NCBI GenBank assembly: GCA_050261515.1
Contig: JBLNDJ010000021.1
Location: 183,678 to 247,677, forward strand
Length of the DNA stretch: 64,000 bases
Origin: JBLNDJ01 sp050261515
GTDB lineage: Bacteria; Acidobacteriota; Terriglobia; Bryobacterales; Bryobacteraceae
Reading direction: 5' to 3'
This document shows positions 8,985 through 18,000 of this stretch, piece after piece. Under the pieces are notes generated by a model. The model was not told the DNA's origin, ran no database searches, and saw only the letters and a list, made by a program, of their open reading frames with translations. A program made the translations under genes and the position numbers. The first letter of the stretch is position 1; every line of letters starts with the position of its first letter.

Positions 8985-11900
8985 CAGAAAGTGAACCTTG
9001 TGGCGAACTGCACGCGCCGCGGCTGCCCGGTGATGAGGATGCGGCCGAAGAACGGACCCTGGTCCGGATAGGGATCGGGGAAACCGAAATTCGGATGATT
9101 CAAGAGGTTGAAGCTCTCGGCGCGAAGCTCAAGGTTCAGGCGCTCGGTCACGGCGAAGCGCTTGTGAACGGCGAGGTCGATCACTTCGTTGCCGGGTCCG
9201 GGAATGCTGTTGCGGCCGGCGTTGCCGAAGCGGAACGGGGCGGGAGCGGCGAACGCATTGGTGTTGAACCAGTGTTCGGGCGTGCGCTGGGACGCCGGGA
9301 GGCTGATCGATTGCCCCGGCACGATATCGGGCCGCGTGAAGGTGCCGGCGTTCGCCGTGTCGGTCGAAACGAAAAGCGGATCGAGCGGCGTGCCGTCCTG
9401 AATGGTGACGATGCCGCTCATCTGCCAGCCGCCGAGGAGCCTGCCGCGTCCGGGGAAGCTGTAGACGAATCCGGCGCTGAGCCGCCTGCCGACGTTGAAG
9501 GTGGAAGGCGCGCGTTCGAGCCTGAGGTTGCGCTCGTCCTGCGCGCCGCCGCCGTCGAACAAACCCGGAATCACGGTGGAAGAATCGTCGAGCGACTTGG
9601 ACCAGACAAAACTGGCGAGGAACGAGAGCGACCGCTGGAAGCGTTTTTCCGCCTTCAACTGAAGCGAGTTGTAAGACGAGTTGGCGATGTGCTCGAACTG
9701 AAACAGCGTGCCGAGATCGGGAAAGGTACGGAGCGATTGCAGGTCGCCCGGCCGCGGGTCGAGGTTTTCGCCGGTTTCCGTGTGCAGGGCCGTGTTGAAA
9801 CGCCGGAAGCGGCCGAGATGAGTGCCCTTGCTTCCGACGTACGAAAATTCGGCCACGATGCCGCCGGGCATTTCGCGCTGGAAGCCGGCGTTCCACTGCT
9901 GCACGTAAGGCGTCGGAAGGTTGGGGTCCACGCCGAAGTAGCTGGGCAAACCGGAGCCGGCAGTGGTGGGGAATCCGTCGCGCGTGGTTAATACAGGCCG
10001 CGACTGCGCGTTGGCGGTGTTGATCTCGTTACGAATGCCGTTGAGCACGAGGTCATAGCTCTCGACGGCGATCTCAGGGTTGAAGTAGATGCCGTAGCCG
10101 GCGCGGAAGACGGTGTTGCCGAATCGCCAGGCGAGGCCGGCGCGCGGCGCGAAGTCAAGCCGGTTCGGGTTGTAGGCGCTTTTCACGGGGACGAGCTTCG
10201 GCTGTGCGGGCAGCGTGGAGTAGTCCAGATTCAGCAGGCGGTTCGAGGCGTCGGTGAAAGGCGAGGAGTATTCGTAGCGCAAGCCGAGGCTCAAGGACAG
10301 GCTGCTCGAGAGCTGCCAATCCTGCTGGGCAAAACCGCCGAAGGTGTTCTGCCGCAGATAGGCCTGCGAATCCCCGGCGCTGCGCTCGGTTGACTGCGGG
10401 AAACCGAGGAGAAAGTCGGCGAGCGCGTTGCCGGAGTTCGGGTCGGCGCCGTTGCCGGTGAATGCGCCGCTGTAAGTGTAACGCCCGCGAATCTGGTTGC
10501 TCTGGCGGTAGTTGAGCTGAAAGTGGATCCAGTTGAATCCGAGCTTGTAGCTGCGCTTGCCGCTCACGCGCGAAAAGGTTTCGGAGACGTTCCAGGTGTT
10601 GTCGCGTTGGATCTGCGGCAGGGTCGGGTCGTCGGTCACGGTGGAAAAGTTGGCGAGGAAAAAGAAGGGGAGGCCGAACGAGGCCGGGTCGGTGGGCGGA
10701 TTGAGAATTCCGAGTTCCGCGGCGACGTTTTGCCCGGAGGCGCTCTGCGGCACGTCGAACAGGCGCAGGCGCGTGAAGGACAGCCTGAGTTCGTTGGTCC
10801 ACGCCGCGCCGGCGAGGGTGTGGCCCACGACGGCCTGTTGAGCGCGAAGGTTTTCGGTGGTGGGCCGCAGTGGGAAGCTTCCGCCGATGCCGCCGCGCTC
10901 GTCGTTGATGGTGTAGCGGCCGAAGAGCAGGCCGGCGCGCGCGAACTGGTGGTCAACGCGCCCGGAGGCAGAGTCGTGGTCGGCGGAGCTGGGACTCGAA
11001 TCGAAGTAGTTGCCGAACGCGTTTCCGGGTCGGTTCGGGAGGGGCTCGAACTGGTCGAGATAACGCTGCGCAATCGGATCGATTCGTCCGGCGGGAATCA
11101 CGTTGCCGGGGAACGGCGCGCGCGCGCCTGCGGTGGCGGCGCTGAGCGGATCGTAGATCGCGCCGAGGCCGCTGAAATCGCCGCTGCGAAGCCGGGCATC
11201 GGGAACCTGCTGCAACGACGGCGTGGACGATGCGCCCCTGAGTCCTTCGTAGGCGAAGAAGAAGAACGAATGGAACGGCAGCGGTCCGCCCAGCGAGCCC
11301 CCAAACTGATTCCGGCGGAAAGGCACGCGCGGCAGCGTGGGATCTTCGAAGTAACTGCGCGCGTCCAGCGCTTCGTTGCGGAAGTATTCGAAAGCGCTGC
11401 CGTGAAAATCGCGGCTGCCCGATTTTGTCACCAGGTCCACCGTGCCGCCGCCCGCCTGTGTGAAGGCGACCGGCGCGACCGACGACTGCGTGCGAAACTC
11501 CTGCACCGATTCGAGCGGCGGATTGATGACGAGGGCGAAGACGTTGCGGTCGGTGTCATAAGCCCCGTCGATCGAGAACGCGTTCATGGACGGACGCGCG
11601 CCGTTGATGGCCGGGTTGAACGCGACCGAGCCGCGCGAGCCCTGCTGGACGTCGTTGTCGGCGTCGTGAACCAGCCCGCTGAGATGACGCGGCACCGCGC
11701 CCGGGCCGAGCGTAACCAGCGAGCTGACGTCGCGCTCATCGAGCGGCAACTGCTCCGCCGTCATCGAATCGACGCGATAGCCGATCGCGCTGTCCTGAGT
11801 CTCGAGCGGCGATATGGCGGCGTTGACGTTGACGGACTCGCGCGCCTCGCCGATCGCGAGGCGCAGATCGAGCCTGACATCGCGGCCGACGTCGAGCGCG

Positions 11901-12163
11901 ACGTGCGGGACTACGGCCGTCTTGAAGCCCTCATGCACGGCGCGAATCGTATACGCGCCGGGTTGCAGGTGCTCGATGCGCCAGGCTCCGTCGTCGCCGG
12001 TGCGCGCGGTCCTGAGAAAGCCGGTCGAGTCCCGCTGCGCGGTTACCCTCACGTCGCGCACGGCGCCGCCCGATTCATCGACGACGCGACCGAGAAGCGA
12101 AGACGCGGAAGTCTGGCCTCGCAGAACGCAAGCCAGCGCCGCAAAAAGCAGGACGAGTCTCAT
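8984..12163 (-). CDS. Oar-like TonB-dependent receptor with N-terminal carboxypeptidase-regulatory domain
   Basis: A 1059-residue outer-membrane receptor. It has a signal peptide, a CarboxypepD_reg domain at about 20-105 ('GRVVDESGGAVRDVRVTAQ... GAYTIRAVHEGF'), a plug at about 110-240, and a large beta-barrel ending in aromatic 'RFTF', the usual barrel-insertion terminus. This architecture is abundant in acidobacteria, where substrates are mostly unknown. Its ATG lies inside the stop of the upstream HprK-like gene (ATGA at 12160-12163), with GGAGG just before. Its own stop overlaps the next start. Position between a kinase and a nucleotidyltransferase-transporter within an exopolysaccharide locus is unusual and suggests a dedicated ligand. 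Confidence 0.92.
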   Translation of the reverse strand: MRLVLLFAALACVLRGQTSASSLLGRVVDESGGAVRDVRVTAQRDSTGFLRTARTGDDGAWRIEHLQPGAYTIRAVHEGFKTAVVPHVALDVGRDVRLDLRLAIGEARESVNVNAAISPLETQDSAIGYRVDSMTAEQLPLDERDVSSLVTLGPGAVPRHLSGLVHDADNDVQQGSRGSVAFNPAINGARPSMNAFSIDGAYDTDRNVFALVINPPLESVQEFRTQSSVAPVAFTQAGGGTVDLVTKSGSRDFHGSAFEYFRNEALDARSYFEDPTLPRVPFRRNQFGGSLGGPLPFHSFFFFAYEGLRGASSTPSLQQVPDARLRSGDFSGLGAIYDPLSAATAGARAPFPGNVIPAGRIDPIAQRYLDQFEPLPNRPGNAFGNYFDSSPSSADHDSASGRVDHQFARAGLLFGRYTINDERGGIGGSFPLRPTTENLRAQQAVVGHTLAGAAWTNELRLSFTRLRLFDVPQSASGQNVAAELGILNPPTDPASFGLPFFFLANFSTVTDDPTLPQIQRDNTWNVSETFSRVSGKRSYKLGFNWIHFQLNYRQSNQIRGRYTYSGAFTGNGADPNSGNALADFLLGFPQSTERSAGDSQAYLRQNTFGGFAQQDWQLSSSLSLSLGLRYEYSSPFTDASNRLLNLDYSTLPAQPKLVPVKSAYNPNRLDFAPRAGLAWRFGNTVFRAGYGIYFNPEIAVESYDLVLNGIRNEINTANAQSRPVLTTRDGFPTTAGSGLPSYFGVDPNLPTPYVQQWNAGFQREMPGGIVAEFSYVGSKGTHLGRFRRFNTALHTETGENLDPRPGDLQSLRTFPDLGTLFQFEHIANSSYNSLQLKAEKRFQRSLSFLASFVWSKSLDDSSTVIPGLFDGGGAQDERNLRLERAPSTFNVGRRLSAGFVYSFPGRGRLLGGWQMSGIVTIQDGTPLDPLFVSTDTANAGTFTRPDIVPGQSISLPASQRTPEHWFNTNAFAAPAPFRFGNAGRNSIPGPGNEVIDLAVHKRFAVTERLNLELRAESFNLLNHPNFGFPDPYPDQGPFFGRILITGQPRRVQFATRFTF

Positions 12164-13152
12164 TGCAATCCTCCGCGCACGAGTTTTTCAAGAAGGTTTA
12201 CCGCGCTATCGAGAGCGCCGTAGCGCAATTCGAGCGCCTTGGCGGCAAGCAGCCGCTCGACAGCCGTGCGGCGCTCGCCGGCGCCCCGCAGTTCCGCCGG
12301 CCAGGGAGAGGTGAACAGGCGCGACAGCGCTTCTTCAGGCGAGATGGGGTGAAGGTGAGCTTCGCGGCGGGCCGGGCCGCTCCGGTTGAGGAACACCAGA
12401 AAATCGACATGGCTTTCAAGCGCCTGCCGGAGGCCCGGAAGAGAAGCGGTCAGGACCTCGACGGTGGGCTTGCCGTTGCCGCGCCGGGTTGCCGCGAACC
12501 CGCGAAACTCGGGAAAGATCGCGCCGGCGTTTTCGCGGAAGCGGAACAGGCGCGGATTGCCGATCACCGTGCGGCCGCGGCCGCGCCGCACCAGCGAGCT
12601 GGCGTCGTCGGAAACGTAGGTCCAGCCCTTGCGCGCGCAGGCGTAGGCCAGCGACGACTTGCCGGCGCCCGAGTCTCCGGCGAGCAGCACGCCACGGCCA
12701 TCGAGGGCGACGCAAGCCGCGTGGACGGCCACCAGGTGCAGCGTGTCGAGCATCGCGTAGACCATTGCTTCGAGGAAGTGGTAGCGAAAATACTCCTGCC
12801 GCGCGGCAGCGTCGCGCGTGACCCAGGCGGCGCCGAGCCCCTTTTCGAGATCGCAGCAGCAGAAGTTCTCGATGGAGGCAACCGAGACCAGCAGGTTCCC
12901 CTGAGCCCGGGGCACGGGCGCGCGCGGCGGACGGCGGCTCGCGCGACCGCCGGTTACGAGGCACCGGATCTCGAGAGGGCGCTCGTCGAAACGGCGCCCG
13001 GCGCCGGCCCAGCTCGCGTCGGCTGCTTCGATGACGAGCGGCGAATTTGTCCTGACGGCAACCGGGAAGCCTTTCGGGTGATAGACCGCGGTGTAAGGAA
13101 GCGACACCGAGGCAAGCAACGGGTCGAATGCGGCTGCAAGCGCTGTGGTCAT
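12160..13152 (-). CDS. HprK-related serine kinase
   Basis: A 330-residue protein whose C-terminal half resembles HPr kinase/phosphorylase: 'HAACVALDGRGVLLAGDSGAGKSS', with the Walker A at 159-167, followed by 'VSDDASSLVRRG' and a carboxylate-rich tail. The N-terminal 140 residues do not match the HprK N-domain. HprK-related kinases of this type sit in exopolysaccharide/exosortase loci and in some lasso-peptide clusters, where they phosphorylate a peptide or an unknown target. It heads the minus-strand operon kinase - TonB receptor - nucleotidyltransferase/MFS. The 178 bases to the divergent glycosyltransferase at 13331 must hold both promoters; I see no convincing sigma-70 pair there. Confidence 0.85.
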   Translation of the reverse strand: MTTALAAAFDPLLASVSLPYTAVYHPKGFPVAVRTNSPLVIEAADASWAGAGRRFDERPLEIRCLVTGGRASRRPPRAPVPRAQGNLLVSVASIENFCCCDLEKGLGAAWVTRDAAARQEYFRYHFLEAMVYAMLDTLHLVAVHAACVALDGRGVLLAGDSGAGKSSLAYACARKGWTYVSDDASSLVRRGRGRTVIGNPRLFRFRENAGAIFPEFRGFAATRRGNGKPTVEVLTASLPGLRQALESHVDFLVFLNRSGPARREAHLHPISPEEALSRLFTSPWPAELRGAGERRTAVERLLAAKALELRYGALDSAVNLLEKLVRGGLQ

Positions 13153-13330
13153 CCTGCTCGAGAGTAACCGCGCGCCGGGGTGGCAGAGATGGCGGCGCTG
13201 TAAAAAATTCGTAAAACGCGCCGGTGGGAGCGGCGTGAACGCCTGCGCGGAGCGGCCTGTAAAAGTCCTGTCATTTTCCTGTTCGGAGCGGATGAATTCC
13301 GCGCGGTCCGCTGTACACTGCCGCTAAGCG

Positions 13331-14440
13331 ATGCGTGCGGCAATCGTCCACTACTGGCTGGTGAACATGCGAGGCGGGGAGAGGGTGGTGGAGGCTTTGT
13401 GCCGCCTGTTGCCGGAGGCGGACGTATTCACTTTGTTCTATGAACCGGAAAGGATTTCGTCCGCCATCCGGTCGCACGCAGTCAAGGCCTCGTTCCTCAA
13501 TCCGCTCCGAAACCATCACCGCGCCCTGCTGCCGCTGTTCCCGTTTGCGCTCGAGTCGCTCGATTTGCGCGGGTATGACCTGGTGATCAGCAGCGAGTCG
13601 GGGCCGGCAAAGGGCGTGCTGACCGCATCGAATACGCGCCACGTCTGTTACTGCCACTCGCCGATGCGATACCTGTGGGACCTCTACCCTACGTACCTGC
13701 ACGATTGGGCGCGTTCGCGGTGGACGCGGGCCGCCATGGCGGCGCTCGCGTGTCCGTTGCGGATGTGGGACTACGCGGCGGCGGCGCGCGTGGACGAGTT
13801 TATCGCGAACAGCCGCAACGTCCGGCAGCGGATCTGGAAAGCGTACCGGCGCGAGGCGCGGGTGGTGTATCCGCCGGTCGAAGTCGAAAGCTTCTACTGG
13901 CGTCCCGCGCAGGACTATTTCCTGGTGGTGGCCGAGATGGTTTCTTACAAGCGCGTCGGCGACGCCGTGCGGTGTTTCGCGAGGAATGGAAGGCCGTTGA
14001 AGATCGTAGGCGGCGGCCCGGAGTACCGGGAGCTGCGCAGGCTGGCGCGGCCCAATATCGAGTTCTGCGGCCGAGTCCCGGCCGCGGAGCTGCGCGAGTT
14101 GTACGCGCACTCGAGGGCGCTTCTCATGCCCGGGGAAGAGGACTTCGGCATCGTGCCGGTGGAGGCGATGGCGAGCGGCAAGCCGGTGGTCGCACTCGGA
14201 CGCGGCGGGGTGCTCGAGAGCGTGCCGCAGGAGCGCCCGCCGGGCGGCGTGCTGTATGAAGAGCCGGGCGAAGCGGCACTCGAAAAAGCGCTGGCGCGGT
14301 TCGAGCGCGTGGAGCGCTTCGTCTCCGCGCAGGCGTTGCAGGCATGGGCCACGCAGTTTTCCGAGGCGAGGTTTCTGGACGAGATGCGCGAGATCCTCAA
14401 CATCGGGACCGCGGCGCGGTCCGAGGCGATGGCCGGATGA
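13331..14440 (+). CDS. Family 4 glycosyltransferase
   Basis: A 369-residue GT-B protein. The N-terminal part has 'YWLVNMRGGERVVEAL', a glycine loop seen in GT4 enzymes related to mannosyltransferases, then 'CYCHSPMRYLWDLY', characteristic of this subgroup. The C-terminal donor domain shows 'GGGPEYRELRRLA', 'FCGRVPAAELRELY' and 'EEDFGIVPVEAMASGKPVVA'. It starts the long plus-strand export operon: its stop overlaps the next start as ATGA at 14437-14440. Confidence 0.9.
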   Translation: MRAAIVHYWLVNMRGGERVVEALCRLLPEADVFTLFYEPERISSAIRSHAVKASFLNPLRNHHRALLPLFPFALESLDLRGYDLVISSESGPAKGVLTASNTRHVCYCHSPMRYLWDLYPTYLHDWARSRWTRAAMAALACPLRMWDYAAAARVDEFIANSRNVRQRIWKAYRREARVVYPPVEVESFYWRPAQDYFLVVAEMVSYKRVGDAVRCFARNGRPLKIVGGGPEYRELRRLARPNIEFCGRVPAAELRELYAHSRALLMPGEEDFGIVPVEAMASGKPVVALGRGGVLESVPQERPPGGVLYEEPGEAALEKALARFERVERFVSAQALQAWATQFSEARFLDEMREILNIGTAARSEAMAG

Positions 14441-16884
14441 CGGCGCTTCGCGTGATACCCGCTCTGCTGCTCGCGTGCGGAGCATACGCGCAACAGCAGC
14501 TTCCGGCGCAATTGCCGCCGCAGTGCGAGTCGCGTCCGGACGATCCGCGGTGCCAGGCCGTGGCGGAGCAGCTCAAGCGCGAAACCGCGACAACGCCGTA
14601 CGAGCAGCGGCAATCCCGCGTTCCGGTGATCCGCGACCAGGCGCCGCCCTTTGAACGATTGGACAAGCGCGAGCCGGCCGCCACGGGCGCGGAATGGCAA
14701 CCGCCGCCGCCCGAACCGCCGACCGAGTTCCAGGAGTTTGTGGAGCAATCGACCGGCCGGCTGCTGCCATTGTTCGGCCGCGACCTGTTCGGCAAGGCCC
14801 CGAGCACGTTCGCGCCGGCGGACCGCGTTCCAGTGACTTCCGAATACACGCTTGGCCCAGGAGATCAATTGCTGGTGCGCGGGTGGGGGCAGATCGACCT
14901 CAACGTCGCGCCCGTCGTGGACCGTTCGGGCGCGGTTTACATCCCGCAGGTTGGGGAGCTGAACGTCGCCGGGCTGCCGTTCGCAAAGGTGCAGGACTAC
15001 GTGAAAAGCGCGGTGAGCCGCGTGTACCGCAACTTCGATCTTAGCGTGAACCTGGGGCAGTTACGGTCGATACAGGTGTTCGTGGTGGGGCATGCGCGCC
15101 AGCCGGGCGCGTACACGATCAGCTCGCTCAGCACGCTGGTGAACGCGATCTTCGCGGCGGGAGGGCCGGATTCGCACGGCTCGATGCGGCGCATACGGCT
15201 GACGCGTCCCGGCCGGCCAACCATCGAGTTCGACCTCTACGATTTGCTGCTCAGCGGGGACAAGTCGGCCGACGTGCGGCTGCTGCCGGGCGATGTGATC
15301 CACATTCCTCCGGTGGGCCCTCAGGTTGCGGTCACGGGAAGCGTGAACACGCCGGCGATCTACGAGCTGAAGAAGGGCGAAACGCTCGCGGATGTGCTCG
15401 AAACCGCCGGCGGGCTGACGCCCGTCGCCTCGCGGCGGACGGCGCTCATCGAGCGGATTGAGGATTCGACTCGGCGCGTGGTGGAGGCGCGGCTCGACGG
15501 CAGCGCGCTCTCCGAAACGCCGCTGAGGGACGGCGATGTCGTGAAGATTCGCGCGATCGTTCCGCGGTTTGAGAATACGGTGACGCTGCGCGGCAATGTC
15601 GCGGATCCGGTTCGCGTGCCGTGGCGGCCCGGCATGAGGATTCGCGACCTGATCCCGGAACGCGAGGCGCTGTTGACGCGGGATTACTGGCGAAATCGCA
15701 ATCGCCTCACAAGGGACGACGCGCGGCCCACGCGCGAGCCGGCACAGGATGCGCAAGAGACGAAGGACGCGCGGGACATTCAGGAACGCCGCGCGCCGGC
15801 GCTCAGGCCGGTGAGCGGAACGCCGGGAGCGATCGCCGGTTTCAAGCCGGAGAGCAACACGCCGGAGCGCACGATGACAAGCAAGGCTCCGGAGAGCCCG
15901 CTCACGCAAAGCAAACCGGAGCGCCCGCTCGACGTGAATTGGTCCTACGCCGTGATCGAGCGGCAAAGCCCGAAGGACCTGAAGACGACGCTGATGCCGT
16001 TCCATCTGGGGCGGGCGATTATCGACCGCGACGAATCGGAGAACATCCCGCTCGAAGCCGGCGACGTGGTGACGATCTTCTCGACATCCGACGTGAAGGT
16101 GCCGCAGAACCTTCAGACGAGATACGTGCGGCTCGAAGGCGAATTTGTGTCGGCGGGAGTGTACAGCGTGCGGCCGGGCGAAACGCTGCGGCAACTTGTC
16201 GAGCGCGCCGGAGGGCTCACACCGCAGGCGTTCCTGTTCGGCTCTGAGTTTGTGCGTCAGGCGAGCCGGGCGGAGCAGCAGCAGCGGCTCGACGATCTGG
16301 TGAACTCGCTCGAGCGCCAGGCGTCTTCCTCGGCCGCCAACATCCGGGGCACGATCATCTCGGCGGAGGAGGCCGCGGCGGCTGCGAGCCAGGTCGAAGC
16401 GCGGCGCGAGTTCATCCGCAAGATGCGCGAGCTGCGCGCGACGGGCCGGATCGTTCTCGATCTCGAGCCGCACGCGCGCGGCACGGCCGCTTTGCCCGAA
16501 CTGCCGCTTGAAGACGGCGATGTGTTTACGGTCCCCAGCCGGCCCGCGTTCGTCAACGTGGTCGGCGCCGTGTACAACGGGACGTCGTTCGTGTATCAGG
16601 AGGACAAGAGGCTCGGCGACTATCTGCGCGAGGCCGGCGGGCCGACGCGAACCGGCGATTCACGCCACACGTTCCTGATACGGGCCGATGGGTCGGTGGT
16701 GAGCCAGTCCTGGACGAGCGACAAGCTTACGCACAGCTTCGACGACCTTCGCCTCAACCCGGGCGATTCGGTGGTCGTTCCGGAGCAACTGGACAAGAAC
16801 ACGTTCCTCAAGAGCCTGAAAGACTGGTCGCAGGTTTTCGCGCAGTTCGGGCTGGGGGCGGCGGCGGTGAACGTGCTCCGGTGA
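14437..16884 (+). CDS. Large SLBB-domain polysaccharide export protein (Wza-like)
   Basis: The ATG at 14437 (ATGA overlap) gives an 815-residue protein with a signal peptide ending 'AYAQQQ'. There is no lipobox Cys, unlike Wza. After a Pro/Gln-rich linker comes the Poly_export domain ('YTLGPGDQLLVRGWG...IDLNVAPVVDRSG'), then several SLBB domains ('VTGSVNTPAIYELKKGETLADVLETAGGL' and later 'LEGEFVSAGVYSVRPGETLRQLVERAGGL', 'VVGAVYNGTSF'). A charged, Lys/Pro/Glu-rich linker of about 80 residues at roughly 420-500 separates two SLBB groups. At more than twice the usual Wza length, it is probably the outer-membrane or periplasmic conduit. The Wzz-like gene follows after six bases. Confidence 0.9.
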   Translation: MTALRVIPALLLACGAYAQQQLPAQLPPQCESRPDDPRCQAVAEQLKRETATTPYEQRQSRVPVIRDQAPPFERLDKREPAATGAEWQPPPPEPPTEFQEFVEQSTGRLLPLFGRDLFGKAPSTFAPADRVPVTSEYTLGPGDQLLVRGWGQIDLNVAPVVDRSGAVYIPQVGELNVAGLPFAKVQDYVKSAVSRVYRNFDLSVNLGQLRSIQVFVVGHARQPGAYTISSLSTLVNAIFAAGGPDSHGSMRRIRLTRPGRPTIEFDLYDLLLSGDKSADVRLLPGDVIHIPPVGPQVAVTGSVNTPAIYELKKGETLADVLETAGGLTPVASRRTALIERIEDSTRRVVEARLDGSALSETPLRDGDVVKIRAIVPRFENTVTLRGNVADPVRVPWRPGMRIRDLIPEREALLTRDYWRNRNRLTRDDARPTREPAQDAQETKDARDIQERRAPALRPVSGTPGAIAGFKPESNTPERTMTSKAPESPLTQSKPERPLDVNWSYAVIERQSPKDLKTTLMPFHLGRAIIDRDESENIPLEAGDVVTIFSTSDVKVPQNLQTRYVRLEGEFVSAGVYSVRPGETLRQLVERAGGLTPQAFLFGSEFVRQASRAEQQQRLDDLVNSLERQASSSAANIRGTIISAEEAAAAASQVEARREFIRKMRELRATGRIVLDLEPHARGTAALPELPLEDGDVFTVPSRPAFVNVVGAVYNGTSFVYQEDKRLGDYLREAGGPTRTGDSRHTFLIRADGSVVSQSWTSDKLTHSFDDLRLNPGDSVVVPEQLDKNTFLKSLKDWSQVFAQFGLGAAAVNVLR

Positions 16885-16890
16885 GGCGCC

Positions 16891-18000
16891 ATGCTGCTGG
16901 CTGAGCCCGAAATCTCGCTGCTCGAAGTGCTGCATGTGCTGGCGCGGCACAGGCGCCTGATTGCGGCGGCGGCGCTGCTCGCCGCGGGGCTTGCCGGGAT
17001 CGCGGTGTTCTTCTGGCCGCCGTCTTACACGGCGGAGGCGGTGATTCTTCCGCCGCAGCCGGAACAATCCTCGCAGGCGATGATGATGGGCTCTCTCGCC
17101 GGGCTCGGGAACCTGGGCGGACTGGCGGGCGTGGGCGCGGCATCGGGCTTCCTGCGCAACCCGGCCGAGCTGTACATCGGGATTTTGAAGAGCCGCACGG
17201 TTGCCGATTCGCTCATCGCGCGGTTTCGCCTGGCCGGCGTGTACGGGACAAGCGGCTTGACCGGGTCGCGGAGGGCTCTCGAGCGGCACACGAGCATCAG
17301 CGCCGGGAGGGACTCGCTGATCCGGATCCGCGTGGACGACCACGATCGCGCCCGCGCGGCGCAGCTTGCGAACGCGTACGTGGATGAGCTGCAACGCCGG
17401 AACTCGGGCCTGGCGCTCACGCTCGCATCCCGGCGCCGGGTGTTCTTCGAGCAGCAACTGGCCGGGGAGAAGAACGCGCTCGCCGACGCCGAGGTTGCGT
17501 TGAAAAAGGTGCAGCAGGCGAGCGGCCTGGTGTTGCCCGAGGGCCAGTCGGAGGCGCTCATACGCTCCATCGCGCAGCTTCGCGCGGAAATCGCGGGGCG
17601 CGAAGTGCAGCTTCAAGGAATGAGCGCGTATGCGGCGCCGGGGAATCCGCAGCTACGGATGGTGCAGCGCGAAGTAGACGCCCTGCGGGCGCAATTGAAC
17701 AAGCTCGAAGGCGGTGCGCCGGATGGGCTGGCTGTGCCGGCGCGCTCCCTTCCGGCGCTCGGACTCGAGTATGTTCGCAAGCTGCGGGACGTGAAGTATC
17801 ACGAGGTGCTCTTCGAGATCCTCTCCAAACAATATGAGGCCGCGCGGATCGATGAAGTCCGGATGGCTCCGCTGGTGCAGGTTGTGGACCAGGCTGTGGT
17901 TCCGGACAGGAAGAGCTGGCCTCCGCGCGGATTGTTCACGCTTGCGGCCGGGTGCCTCGGGGCCCTGGCTGCGTGCGCCTGGGTGCTGGTGAAACGATGA
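16891..18000 (+). CDS. Wzz/GNVR-type chain-length determinant without kinase domain
   Basis: A 369-residue inner-membrane protein with a Wzz N-terminal segment ('SLLEVLHVLARHRRLI' followed by a membrane helix at about 29-48), a long periplasmic coiled-coil region (about 150-300), the GNVR-type tail and a second membrane helix at about 345-365 ending 'LVKR'. There is no C-terminal BY-kinase domain, and no tyrosine kinase gene is present in this locus. It controls polymer length together with Wzy. Six bases separate it from the SLBB gene, and its stop overlaps the flippase start (ATGA at 17997-18000). GAGG at -8 supports the start. Confidence 0.9.
   Translation: MLLAEPEISLLEVLHVLARHRRLIAAAALLAAGLAGIAVFFWPPSYTAEAVILPPQPEQSSQAMMMGSLAGLGNLGGLAGVGAASGFLRNPAELYIGILKSRTVADSLIARFRLAGVYGTSGLTGSRRALERHTSISAGRDSLIRIRVDDHDRARAAQLANAYVDELQRRNSGLALTLASRRRVFFEQQLAGEKNALADAEVALKKVQQASGLVLPEGQSEALIRSIAQLRAEIAGREVQLQGMSAYAAPGNPQLRMVQREVDALRAQLNKLEGGAPDGLAVPARSLPALGLEYVRKLRDVKYHEVLFEILSKQYEAARIDEVRMAPLVQVVDQAVVPDRKSWPPRGLFTLAAGCLGALAACAWVLVKR

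Noticed and set aside
13153..13330. A lasso-peptide or other RiPP precursor gene next to the HprK-like kinase
   Set aside because: Short frames exist in both directions, but none has a ribosome site with a leader-core pattern, and no cyclase or protease gene is nearby.
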